Origin: Atrichornis clamosus
Taxonomy: Eukaryota > Chordata > Aves > Passeriformes > Menuridae
NCBI GenBank assembly: GCA_013400975.1
Contig: WBMZ01011686.1
Span: 658 to 64,657, forward strand
DNA length: 64,000 nt
Direction: 5' to 3'
Under the pieces are notes generated by a model that worked only from the letters and a program-made list of their open reading frames with translations, had not been told where the DNA came from and did no database searches. Positions 39,275 to 50,922 of this stretch are shown piece by piece (position 1 is the first letter of the stretch; every line of letters starts with the position of its first letter). A program made the position numbers and the translations under genes.

Positions 39275-40694
39275 GTTTTGGGCCCATCGGTATTCCAGAG
39301 GTGTTTGGGGAGGGTTCTTCTCCCACGTAGATTCCTCTTGAATCCTGTCACTGCTTCAGTGCTGTAAACAGAAACAGGTTGAATAAACCGTTGCATCTTT
39401 ATTTGTACTGCAATCCATGTTTATTTTATTCTCTTCTGTGTTTAAGCACTGGTCTTAATTAAATTTAAGCACTGTGTTTAAGCAAAACAGATTCATGGTG
39501 CTTAAGCCTTAAAACTACTTAAAACTACCATACAATTACTAACAGCTTCCAGCATTTACCAAGTATTCCTTACTATGACACATTCTTTTGTCAGCAATAA
39601 GAAATTCTGTCTTAGATTGGCCTTTTACTAGTATGCCCAAGTTTTAAGAAATAAACATCAGTTCTTTCCTATCAAAATTTTTCTAGGTGGGATCAGCAAA
39701 GATTTTCATTTACATATTTTATTGCAACATGGAGGGTAAATCGATGGGTTCTGGTGCTGAGGCAGACACTGGTGCTTTAAATAAAAAAAGGTAGCTCAAA
39801 GGAAGTGCTCCCTGATCTGAGGGCAAACTTTGAGTAAAAATATGCATTTCATTTCTGCAGCTTTCTACTGTTGTCCTTTTGTGTACGTGAACACTGGATA
39901 AATGAGACTGTCTGTGTATTCTTCTGATGCATTTGGTAATCTAACCAACCACTAAGATGTTGACATTCCTTTTATTATTGTATTAAGTCTTCTCATCTGC
40001 TGAGAATTAAAAAAACAGAGCAAAAGTAGTGAGCTCAGCTTACTTAATTGGTCAAGCACATACTATTTTTTGTGAAAATGTTCTACTGATGCATATTATG
40101 TGTTCGTAGTACAACAAAAATTCCTTGTTGTATTTCAGTTAAATAGATTTTGCTATGGAAGGTGTCAACGTGGGGGTAATGATTGAATCTCAAAACTTGC
40201 TTGTAGAATTATAATCTTGCTGTGGATTCATACATATGTATTCATGTATATTCATACAGGGTTATAAATGACGCAGTGTTTTTAGAAATATAAATTAATC
40301 AAGCTTGATGTGCTTGACAGTTCTTTCATCCTTCTTTGGAGTGTAAGTTAAGGATGGTGAATACCAGCCTCCAGTCAAAGTAGTGGTTTATTGTAAAATT
40401 AAGTCTTGAATGCTGTTGTGTTTGCATTCTGTACTTCAGCCTGGACTTTCTTGGTGAACTTTATTTTCCTAATAGCAGGTGATGATTAAATTACTTCTAC
40501 CACACGTTCAAGATCTCAAACACACAATAGTAATACAGTTCCTATAAATGGTTCATTTGTTAATCTGAGCTCTGTTTTACAAGAATTGTATGAATTCTGC
40601 TTTCCTTTGAAATTGATCTTCAAAAAGAAATCCTGTTTCGTATAATAAGATGCCAGACTCACAAAGATTTTGTTTCATGTTTCTTGTTTCATAG

Positions 40695-40891
40695 ACGTTC
40701 CATCTTCAGAGCAGCCTGAACTGTTCCTAAAGAAACTTCAACAGTGCTGTGTCATTTTTGACTTCATGGACACGCTTTCAGACCTTAAAATGAAAGAATA
40801 CAAGCGCTCTACTCTTAATGAACTGGTGGACTACATTACAATAAGCAGAGGCTGTTTGACAGAGCAGACTTACCCTGAAGTAGTTAGAATG
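40695..40891 (+). CDS. PPP2R5E: PPP2R5E coding exon 2 (codon 53 to residue 118)
   Basis: The acceptor is CATAG|AC, with AC completing the GAC codon of Asp53. The exon encodes residues 53-118, starting [18 protein letters not shown] and ending PEVVRM. This is the beginning of the B56 superhelix, two antiparallel helices of the first HEAT-like repeat that in B56 structures pack near the scaffold subunit. It includes Met77 and Met85, which could serve as internal starts. The donor is ATG|GTGAGT after 40891, closing on a complete codon (phase 0). The open frame runs on into the intron to 41032, but that extension departs from the family sequence. Confidence 0.97.
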
Positions 40892-43800
40892 GTGAGTTCC
40901 TTCTTTCTCATGGGTCTGTTCAAATCCACTGGCAATTCCAGTTACACCTTGTGGGCAAAGTTGAACCCTGGAGTAGGTGGATTAAATGAGGCCTTTGGTT
41001 TGTATTTGTTAATAGACATTGCTTGGGGATAATTCTCCAAAGACAAAAACATTAATTTTTATATATTTTTAATTAAAGTCAAGGTAATGGTGGTTATTAT
41101 AGTATCACAAATGTATGAAAAGAAACTTGGATTGTTTCCTGATGGAGTAAGCCAGCTGCCATGAAATCCGTGTCTCTCCCCCTATCTACCCTCCCTCTCC
41201 TTGAGTAATTTTTGCAAGTTTCTTATCTTTCTCTGAACTTTCTCCAAGCTCTTGGGTGTCTACTTTAGATGGAGATAGTTTAAAGTGTGCATGGATAATA
41301 ATTTTAAAATAAGAAATGGCAAAATGTTGTATAGGATCATTGTGAAAAATTCCTGGTTGTGTTATGTGGATTCATAGCGGGTAAAGTTAGAGTTAGCAAG
41401 ATAACAATAAAACCATACCTTACATACATATATATATATGTTTTGTCAAATAATAGTGTTTTCAGTGTAAAAATGGAAACAGTACCAGATGCTACATGGT
41501 GAAAAACATTCATTGCGACTGGCAAAATCAATCACTGCTTTAAAATGTTTGTTCTGTACTACTGTACAGAACCCTTATAACCTGTTCTCTGAATGAAAAG
41601 GCAATTAATTAAATATAGATTTGGTGATGCTCATTTCCTAACAGTACTGTGTGATCATGGAATCCACTAGGTGTGTGTGCTGTAAGGAGAAAAGCATGAA
41701 TACTTTTTGTATTGCATTGTATACGCTCCTCATTTCTTTTCTGACACACTGATGCATGCTGTGTTGCTTGTCTGTAATACTTCAAATTGTGACAGAACCA
41801 TCAAGCAGTTAATTGTGAAGGAAAAAAAGCCAGAATTAAGGGTATATGGAAAAATCTTAATAGGGCATCTTTGTGTGTATGCATTGTCAGAAAGCCTATA
41901 ATTATGTGATCAGATTCTTCCCCTTCTCTTTCACCCTCCCTTTCCCCCTTCTGCACTGGACCAATCATCTGAATGAAGTGCTTACTGTGTTACTTCTTCA
42001 GCATGTGGTCTCATGTACCAGTCAAATACCAGTCAGAATACAGAATGACTGGTTCTTTGCTCAGTTTTTCTGCTGGTGCTGCAGTGTCGTATCTAAATGG
42101 TTTGCAAATGTTACTTTAATCCCTTGTGATGAGCAAAGTATATCACACCCTTTGCATAGACAGGACACTGAGGCACAGATAGCTTCAGTGTAATGCAGGA
42201 CTTTTTATGTGCATAGCAGATGCCTCCAAACTCATCCCCTAAGAGAACTGGGTAATTTTTTTAGCATTTCTGTTACTGAGGTGGTATTTTTCCATTGACT
42301 TTGGTTATAGTTGTTTACTGCAGCAACATCTCTTGAATAAAAACTCCTCAAGTTAGTGTTGTCTTAGCTTGGCCCCAAGAAGCCAAAGAGTTGGATCTGT
42401 AACTGCTTATAGAGTTCAATTTGAATCATAAATCATAATCTATGAAACAGTCTGATCTTGAACTGTAGAAGATGCAAAACCCCTCTGGTATCATGTCCTC
42501 CTGTCCCTGCTGACACTTGGATTGATTCACACAGCAGTTTTTATCTTAAGAAAATGGTGGATTGCCTAAAGAGTTGGAAAGCATGGTTTTAAATAATTTC
42601 CTTAAATATAGTCTGTATCTATAATATGGAGGAGTTACGGGAAATGAAGATAGCCTTAATGTTTCCATTGGATTTTGTAGATATTTACTAATGAGGCTTA
42701 AGAAATTCTAGTTTCAGCTTAGCTCATTTTTGATGGAAAACTGTTTTCTCACCTTTTCCTTCCATTGCATCACGCCCTTCATTTTGCTTTTTTCTGCCTT
42801 GTGTTTGGGCTCCAGTGCTGAACCCAAGCTATGTTTCCTCTTCAGTGCCAGGGTACTGAAGAGGGGAGGACTGTGAACATTCTCTAGTCCCGTGTCTGGC
42901 TACTCAGTGGCCCCTGACTGCCCAAACCTGGATTTTTCACAAATAAAAAGATGCCAAAATATTTAGGAAAGTGAACATGTTTTTTCATAAAGAATTTCCT
43001 GAGAAAATTGTAATACTTAAATTTTATATGAAACTCTAGCCTGCAACAGCCACCTGTGCTTTGATGAAAGTGTAAGCAGTTGGAAAGCTGGAGTCCTCTA
43101 ATTGTGCCTGTCACAACCAGCAGTGTTCTTGGTGAATGTGCTGCTGGAAAAACACTTTGGTGATTGTATTCCATGTGAGCAGGATGTGGTGCTCTTGTAT
43201 TGAATTTTTGTGAGTGAATCCATAGCAAATGCACAAGTGACTTCTGTCGATCATCCCAATGAATGCTAGTGCAGCATTTCTACTAAACCACATCACCAGA
43301 GCTTTTGTGTCTTGCAGGTATTTTGTATTTTGCAGGTAGTCTTTCTGGTAAAAATGCTCTTTTTCCCCCTGGTCATTGTCTTGAAAAACAAGACTTCACC
43401 ACTTTGAGCGCAGCTAAACGGGTCCTAGAGGGAAAGGTAGTTCTGATATTGTATAGAATAAGTTTTAGCACATACTGCCTGAAGGGATGGCATTAGTCAC
43501 TTCGTGCTGGAGCATTGTGTTGGATGTAACTTGTTCCTTGTGCTAAGTGCATGTTCTTGTTTCAAGCAGATTTGTGCCCAAAATTGTACACTGAGACAGA
43601 CTTAACTGTGCACAGTTGACTTCATGAGTACAACTACCACCCTTATCTGCTTCTGGGGATTTTCACCAAGAAGTCCAACTGTGTTCACAAGGGTGCTGTC
43701 ATGTTGACAGTCTCAGACCTGTCATGATAGTGAAGAAAACAGCAGTATCTATGTCCTGACCAAATTAGCATCCCCACTGACTGTCCTCCACAATTGGCAG

Positions 43801-44043
43801 GGGAGTGTTTTGATTGAAAGAACAGATATTAAAGCTGATCACAGTAGAGCCCAGGTGTTCTGTGTCCCTTTGAAAGGTCTCTTCCCTGTTCCTTTTAGTG
43901 TTTATTAATCTGGGAATTAGTATTTCCTGTTTGTCCCTTTGGGCTACTGTGATTTGGAGGTGAAGGGGAAAAAAGAAGCTCTTTCGTGAGTTTTAACATC
44001 ATTCAGGAACAGGAAAAAAAAGACACATCAGTCTAAAACTGGC

Positions 44044-45250
44044 TGTAGTGGGTTGGCCTGGGCTGGATGCCAGGCACCCATCAAAGCCACTCCCTCACTC
44101 CCCTCCACATCTGGATAGAGGAGAGAAAATATAAGGAAGGGTTCATGGGCTGAGATAAGGACTGGGAGATACCTCTTATCAAATACCATGGTGGGCAAAA
44201 CAAGCTCAACTTAGACATGTGCATTGAATTTCTTACACTAACAAAATCAGAGCAGGATAATGGGAAGTAAAATGAGACCCTTAAAACATCTTCCCGCACC
44301 CCTCACTCCTCCCAGCTTTCCCTCCTACCCCAACGGCGCAGGCAAACAGGGAATGGGGGTTTTGGTAAGTCCATCGCCTGTGGCTTCTCCTGCTGCTCAG
44401 GGAGAGGATTCATTCACCTGCTGCTCTGTGGGGTCCCTCCCCAAGGGAGACAGTTCTCCAGGAACTTCTCTGACGTGAATCCATCTCATGAGCAACAGCT
44501 CTCTGTGAACTGCTGCAATGTGAGTCCATCCCACAGGCAGCAGCCTCCCTCAGACTGCTGCGGTGTGGGTCACTGCTCCATGGAGTGCAGTCCTCCAAGG
44601 ACAGGCTGCTCCAGCCTGGGAGCAGGGCCCCTCTCTCCACGGGTCTCCCACAGGATCACAGCCTCCTCCTAGGTATCCCTCTGCTCCAGCGTGGGCTCCC
44701 CCACGGGCTGCAGGTGGATCTCTGCATCCCCGTGGGCCTCCATGGGCTGCAGGTGGATCTCTGCACCCCCATGTCCTCCATGGGCTGCAGGTGGATCTCT
44801 GATCCCCAGGGGTCTCCATGGGCTGCAGGTGGATCTCTGATCCCCAGGGGTCTCCATGGGCTGCAGGAGCACAGCTGCTTCACCATGGCCTTTAGCAAAG
44901 GCTGCAGAGCAATCTCGGCTCTGGTGCCCAGAGCACCTTCTCCCCCTCCTTCTTCACTGACCTTGGTGTCTCCATGGTTGTTCCTCTCCCATGTTCTCAC
45001 CCCACTCTGCTCTGGCTGCAATTACAACCACACAACCACTTTTTGTTTATCTTTCTCATTATATGTGTTATCACTGAGGCGTTCCCACCATTTCTAATTG
45101 GCCCAGCCTTGCCTCAGTGGTACATCCATCTTTGGAGCCACCAGAGATTGGCTCTTCCAGACACTGAGGAAGCTTCCAGCAGCTTCTCACAGAAGCCACA
45201 CCTGTAGCTCCCCTCTACTTGCAAAAACCAGGCCATGCAAACCCAGTACA
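44044..45250 (-). mobile_element. Solo endogenous-retrovirus LTR, passerine type, antisense to the gene
   Basis: The element is 1,207 bp, begins TGTAGTGGGTT and ends AACCCAGTACA, so it has TG...CA ends and 11-bp terminal inverted repeats with one mismatch. Its sequence resembles a long LTR that I recall as abundant in songbird genomes (Repbase TguLTR5-like, usually classed with ERVL). By that recollection its sense strand is the minus strand. No internal viral genes or primer-binding site flank it, so it is a solo LTR left by recombination. The flanks CTGGC and TTGGT agree at three of five bases, which may be a decayed target-site duplication. Family naming is from memory, and the polyadenylation signal on the sense strand looks degenerate. 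Confidence 0.85.
44705..44868. repeat. 38-39 bp tandem repeat array inside the LTR
   Basis: Four full units and the start of a fifth, each beginning GGGCTGCAGGTGGATCTCTG, start at 44705, 44744, 44782, 44820 and 44858. The third and fourth units are identical. The fifth diverges after GGGCTGCAGG. Because the array has no stops in several frames, it creates long overlapping Pro/Gly/Cys-rich open frames on both strands; these are artefacts. Confidence 0.95.
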
Positions 45251-48200
45251 TTGGTACTTTAGAAGTTATTAATATTTGTTGAGAATGGTGAATAGCTGAA
45301 GTGTTTTCTCATCTTAATTATCTAAAATTTCAAAAAAGTACTATCTCTGGAAGAGGCTTTTTTTTTTTTAAGGTTAGTGATCTCAGTTTGTTACCCAAAA
45401 GGAGTTTGGCTCTAAAGATACTAGTCTAGAAAAATGGTGTCAGTAAAATTCTTCAGAAGAGCTGAGACTTTTTATTGCTTCTAAAATAGAAGGGTTTGAA
45501 AAACAGTAGTTTGTGGTAGCCAGCATAACTTCTGGATATTTTTTATGCTGATCATCTAAAATCCATGCCATTAAAACCTTTATCCATGTTTGTAATACCT
45601 CATATTTTCATCTTCTTCTCTTGAGCATGTGATACAATGTTGTATATAGCTAAATGTGAAATCACTTGGCTGTTTGTCAACCTGTGTGCAAATCTGCTTC
45701 CTTAAACCACTCTCTTTAGCTAGATACAGTGTTTGGCATGTTATTTGTTATTTAAAATAAATAAAATAGAATTTACTGATGGCCACCAAAGCAAGTTGCA
45801 GTGGCCTCATCACTGTCATCAATATCAGTGGACAGGAAGAGTGATTGGGATTTGTGTTAATGTCTGTGAGCTGAACAGATTTATTCAGGAGGATATTGCT
45901 CAGTGTGCTTCCCCCGCAGTTTGATGTGCTGTTCAGAAGGGCAGATGACATTCTTCAGAATTAGGCAAGTCTTAGGAAAAACGGCCCTTGCCAATTAAGC
46001 CACACTCTACTAAGAAGGAAATGCCAGTAATAGGACTTTATGAGCCAATAATTGGACACTTAATCTAAAATTTGTTCCTGTCTGAGCAAAATGCGGAGGC
46101 TTAAACTAATGATACTGAATTTGCTGGTAGATTAAGCAGTCGTAGTTGAATGAAATAAATGTTTGTATTATCTATGGTGTCCTGAAGGGTGTATGTCGTA
46201 GAGCTGTGTGTGTTTTCTGGGTGTTAAGACATAGATTGAGGAAACAGATCCATTTCATTTTAAAAAGTGAATGGAAAAAATTTACAAGCTGTTAAACTGA
46301 GAAGTCTGGATGGATCTCTTTGTTGGAGAGCAACCTTTCAGCTCTCCTGCTTGCTTCTTTAGAAATTGTAAACCCAAGCCCTGACGTTTACGCAACATCA
46401 GTGTGTGTTTGCCAGCCCACAGGAGATGGCTAATGAAACCCTTTTCAGATACATCTTTTAGACTGGAATAGCGATACTTTGTTCTCTTTTCTAAGTGCTG
46501 AAATGCCTCTGGCTTCCCATTGTTATCTTTATCTTTTCTGTAATGGCAAATCAAGTAAAATAAGACTGTAATTTCTATACAGCCAAAGTGAAACATCATA
46601 TTAGATGTCATGTGGCGTAGAAGCTGTGTTAAGCAACATAAGGAAGGAAACTTGGTTAAATCGATACCCAAATAAACACAAAAGTGCATTTTAAAGGTCA
46701 GACTGTAGTTTGTGGGGGGTTTTTTCTTTGTCTCTTCTTTCTACTGACATAAATCTAGAGAGATTGCATTTCTTTTACTGCAGGTTTGTCTCAACAGATG
46801 TGAGGGCAGAGTTTGTTTGTGACAGACCTATTAAACATAAAGAATATATTGCTAAGCCATGATTTTTTTAGCATGTTAAGGAACCTATTTTTAGGAAGTG
46901 TTCTAGCTGTTAAACTACATAGGCATTATGGTTTTTATATTTTCTATAGCTTTAGCTGTATCTTATGACTAAGTATGACATCTTTAGGGATTGAGATTTT
47001 TCTGCAGGTCTACCTATATTCAGTCTTACCTTTTTGATTTAGCAAAAACCCTGTGCGTATGTTCTGGTAGCTTCTTGTATTTGATTTCAAAATATAAAAT
47101 GTTATTGGGAGTTTAAGGGAAATAAATGTAATAATAAACCCTTACAAGACTTGACAAATAATGTCCCTTTCTAATAGGAATTTTATGTAAATTCAGGAAT
47201 TCTGTAAAATACTAGGAATTAATCTTGAACAACTTAAATCAGTAGAAGTGGATCAGATTGTTTGGAAGCCATCTGAAATGCTGAAAGGAAAATGCAGTGT
47301 CCTTTGACCTCCTCAAATGTTTTTTGATTAAAAATTATCATGTAGGTGCAACCATAATGGAGGAAGCTTGCTATTGTTAAAAAATGGGTAAAAATCACGT
47401 CATATTTTAAATTCTGTTCTTCCTTTTTAATGTGAGGATTATCAATTCTATAGAAGCAAGAAAAGAATCCAACATTGATTTCTTTTATGCATTATTTCCA
47501 AATACTTTTTTTTGATGTTTTTGTTATTACCCTTCTTTATACACCTGCCTTGTACTAAACGCACAATGCTTATTAAAAGAAGAGGCTCTGATGTTCTGTG
47601 CTCCTCTCAAAAAATCAGTTGGAGGCAGCTCCTCTTGCAGCAGTTGTCCCTAATAATTTTGCTGGGCAGTCTGTAATTACATTTACCCGTATCTGTTATT
47701 CCTCCGGTTGGTTACATAGGCCTTGCATCTGTCAGACTTCATCTGCATAATAGTACAGTGACTAGGTCTGAAGCAAAGAAATAAACTGGAAAATCAGTTT
47801 CTTGTTCTAAGAAGTACTTGTGGAAACCGCAGCTATCTTTTTTGGGTTTTTTGTTAAAGGACCTTTGCATCCCCACACCCTATTTTGGCTGTGTCATCCT
47901 CTAAAGTACCTTTCAGGCATTTTGTCTACAGACAAGCACAATGTCAATCTTGTTCTGAGGGATTGTTTTCCTGGGTTTTGAATTGTATGTTCTTTAGTTT
48001 GGAGTCCAAGACAGCATGAGTTTTGTAATGCTGTCTAGAGTTCAAGTTCATGTACTGGCAAGCTTTCACTTGATCTGGTGCCTGCTTTAGAGGTGAGGGG
48101 CTTTTTCTGCTGGTACTGTGCTTTAATTTGTCCAAGATACTTGAGCTACTGCTATGTGTTTTCTGATTGTATTGTATAGAATTAGCTATAGAATTAGGGC

Positions 48201-48433
48201 ACACATGAAATAAATAATTGTTCAATTGAATAATCTCAAAACATAGTTACACAAAGATAATGATGAATGGAGTTACTAGTAGGATACCCTGGTTCAGGTT
48301 TAGGTGATCTAGAGTGGAATTTCGGAGCTCCAGTTTCCAGCAGTGAGAAGGTGTACCCAGGCGTGCTGCATGGTGTGGGGTCTGGGCTAACATTTCTAAT
48401 TCAGATCATAAGTGTCATAATCCCCTTGGATTC

Positions 48434-48757
48434 TTGTGATAGAGAACAAGGTTAGAACAAGGGGTAGTGACTTTAAACTGGAAGAGGAAAATAATGGGTA
48501 ATGGCTTCAAACTGGAAGAGGACAGGTATAAATTAGATCTCAGGATGAAATTCTTGACTGTGAGGTTGGTGAACCAGTGGCACACTCTGCCCAGAGAACC
48601 TGTGGATACCCCATCCTTGGGAGTGTTCCAGCCCAGGCTGGATGGTGCTTTGAGCAGCCTGGGATAAGGGAAGATGTCCCTGCCTGTGGCAGGGGTGTGG
48701 AATGAAATGAACTTTCAGGTCCCTTCCAACCCAAACCGTTCCATGGTTCTGTGACAG
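48434..48757 (+). mobile_element. CR1 LINE 3' end with internal duplication
   Basis: The copy runs from the '3'-UTR-like 'gtagtgactttaaactggaag' segment through 'ccagcccaggctggatggtg' to 'ggtcccttccaacccaaacc' and a 'gttctgtgacagg' tail, all matching the CR1 3' region in order. Its 5' part shows a 34-bp direct duplication: 'gggtagtgactttaaactgg' at 48462 and 'gggtaatggcttcaaactgg' at 48496. It is truncated at the 5' end. Confidence 0.9.
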
Positions 48758-50687
48758 GTCTCATGGTTTGTAAATTGGGTTTCTTTTGTAAAAAATATCT
48801 ACAGGAGGAGTGTAGCTAATGCTTTTTTCAATTCAAGAGATCACTAGAAAGAAACTCTTCCCTCTAAACACACATGGCATGGACATGGCACCTGAGCACC
48901 AACTGTTTTGTTCTACAAACTTGCTCCTGCTGCAGTTCCTGCCAAGAGAAGCATTGCCCGAGGATCTCAGGTTTGCTGCCTGCTCATTTGTACGGATGGA
49001 AGGTGCTACCACTGCTGAAGTGGGTGATGGTAAGCTAACAAGTTTAGGAGCCCCCATCCAGAGCTGAATTCTTGCAGGTTATTGATTGAATTTTTAGAAG
49101 TCTCAAAGGTCAGGGAAAAATGAGGAGTGTTTTTCTCCCAGCCTGTGGTCTGGATTGTTGACTGTGTTCACAGTCCAGTGTAGTTAATTTTGATGTAGTC
49201 AAGTCAAAAGTAATGCTGCTGGGCAAAAGAAGGCACATAATACTAAGCCCTGAAAGACTGTTCAGGCAAGCAGTGAGGCAGAAAAGAACCTGAGCATTGT
49301 GGATTGCTATCATGAGTATCTTAATATGAATTTCTGGTACACTGCATTGTTCAAAGAAGTGAATGTCGATAAATTAATATGACAACATGCAGGAAAAAAG
49401 AGGGAGATGGTCTGGCTTTTTATATATATACCCCAGTGCACTTGTGTACAGGTGGGAGGTCAAAGGAAGGAAGCAAAAATAATCACAGGATTAAAAGCAG
49501 AGAAAGCAACAACTGCCTGGCTTTAGGAGCTCTGTTTTTCCATTTAATGGCACAGAGGTTGAAAAGTGTCATGCCTATACAAAAATACCTATATTTAGAT
49601 AGACACATACTGCATATGCAAATATATATACAGATGTAGAAGAGATCTGGTGGCTTAACGAGCACCAACGGGAATCAGGCAGATTCAACCCTAAGATCAG
49701 GAGCAGTGATGTAGTTAAATTAGTAGTAAAACTTCAGGAGAAGAGAGCTGGTGGAATCATTTACAATCTTTTAATATAAAATTCAATACTACATTTTGTA
49801 AGATATTCTTTAGTCAAACTTCTGGGAACAATTAAGTGGGTTTTATAGAGCAATTATAGCTGAGCAACTGCAGTAGTTGCTTCAGGCTCTAGAATATGTA
49901 AATCCATAAACAATATTTTAAAAACCCACATATGCAGATATGTTTCAGAAGGACAAGTTCAGTGTCTTTTGCAGGGGCCAGTGTTGTCTCCAGGTTGGCT
50001 TCATGTTAGGACTCAATTACACTTTATTGTTACTCTATGTTGTTACTATGCATGGCAGTTTAAACATTGTGTGCAGAGATATTGGGCTTCAATTTTGTAT
50101 ATACATGGGATTTATTTGGATGATTCCACATACTTTTAATTGAAGAACAGGTGTTCCCTGTAAGCTAAATGGGTATTCACTTACCCTGGTTTTATATAGA
50201 GAATATATTAAACTTAACAGTGTGTGTGTTTGTTTTCACTCCAGGCTTCATTCAGGAAGACTATTACTGATAAAAATCTTTGTTTCAAACAGCACAGAGT
50301 AGGAGTGCTCAGCTGCAATTGAATTTCTGAAGTGTTTCTGTTACAGCGTTGTCGTTTTTTACAGCACTCCAGTGAGGTACAAAGAGAGGACTTCTCAAAA
50401 CATGCATTTTGACTTCAGACTTGAGCCTTTTAGTACTTTCTTTCTAAAAGTTATTTCAAATATAAATGTGATGATAAAATCAAAGGTTTCTTGAAGCTTT
50501 TTGCTTTTAGCTGTATATTCACAATTTTGTAGCTCTGCATTGACAGGTACCAGTCACCAGATCTGTTCAGAACTTGCAGCTCACTCTCTTAAGGGGTACA
50601 GAGCAGCCTTCCCTGTCTTGTTTGTTTTTAATGAATTGACATTGACTTGTAATCTCCTGGGAAAGTTTTTGTCTTGCTTCTGGTTGG

Positions 50688-50922
50688 AGTTAGATGTTAG
50701 ATCAGATCTTAAAAAGAAATTCCTTACTAAGAGGGCAGTGAGACACTGGCACAGGTTGCCCGGAGAAATTGTGATTGCTCCATCCCTGGAAGTGTTAAAG
50801 GCCAGGCTGGATGGGGCTCTTGAGTGACCTGGTCTGCCTGGGGTTGTCCCTGCCCATGGCAGGGGCTTGGAACCAGATGATCTTTAAGGTCCTTTTCAAC
50901 CCAAACAATCTGTGATTCTGTG
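50688..50922 (+). mobile_element. CR1 LINE 3' end
   Basis: Contains, in order, the CR1 landmarks 'agaaattccttactaagagg', 'gagacactggcacaggttgc', 'aggccaggctggatggggct', 'gtccctgcccatggcagggg', 'gatgatctttaaggtcc' and a 'ctgtgattctgtgag' tail. It is 5'-truncated and non-coding. The open frame ending at 50827 is partly built from it. Confidence 0.93.

Larger units (their letters stand above)
2487..40694 (+). other. PPP2R5E: Intron A of PPP2R5E, 38.2 kb
   Basis: This is bounded by a GTAAGA donor at 2487 and a CATAG acceptor ending at 40694. It is mostly unique AT-rich sequence with short, isolated open frames that show no domain, codon periodicity or splice context. Recognisable content: CR1 remnants at 3912-3984 and 8641-8766; C/T-rich tracts at 12236-12345 and 33735-33900; homopolymers at 16824-16844 (T), 21414-21434 (A), 28933-28948 (T) and 32175-32188 (A); a CpG-rich patch at 21840-22260; a T/G-rich tract at 22742-22836; a short perfect palindrome at 23118-23144; a possible internal first exon at 24844-24968; and a duplicated block with one N at 39124-39274. 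I found no second gene on either strand. An intron this long at the 5' end of a gene commonly hosts regulatory elements, but none is proven here. Confidence 0.9.

Noticed and set aside
38925..39396. Minus-strand open frames of 133 and 64 codons with an internal repeat
   Set aside because: They lie across the duplicated block and the N, contain an undefined residue, and show no family similarity. The repeat in the translation is the DNA duplication.
40892..41032. Continuation of the exon 2 frame beyond the donor (47 codons)
   Set aside because: It departs from the B56 sequence immediately after a consensus GTGAGT donor, and exon 3 supplies the expected continuation.
44550..45097. Long overlapping open frames on both strands (up to 170 codons), Pro/Gly/Cys-rich
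   Set aside because: They are created by the stop-free 38-bp array and GC-rich part of the solo LTR. They have no domain and occur in several frames at once.
46282..46689. 135-codon minus-strand open frame in intron B
   Set aside because: One of the longest open frames in the window, but it has no recognisable family, no promoter or splice context, and a length not unusual for 64 kb of sequence.
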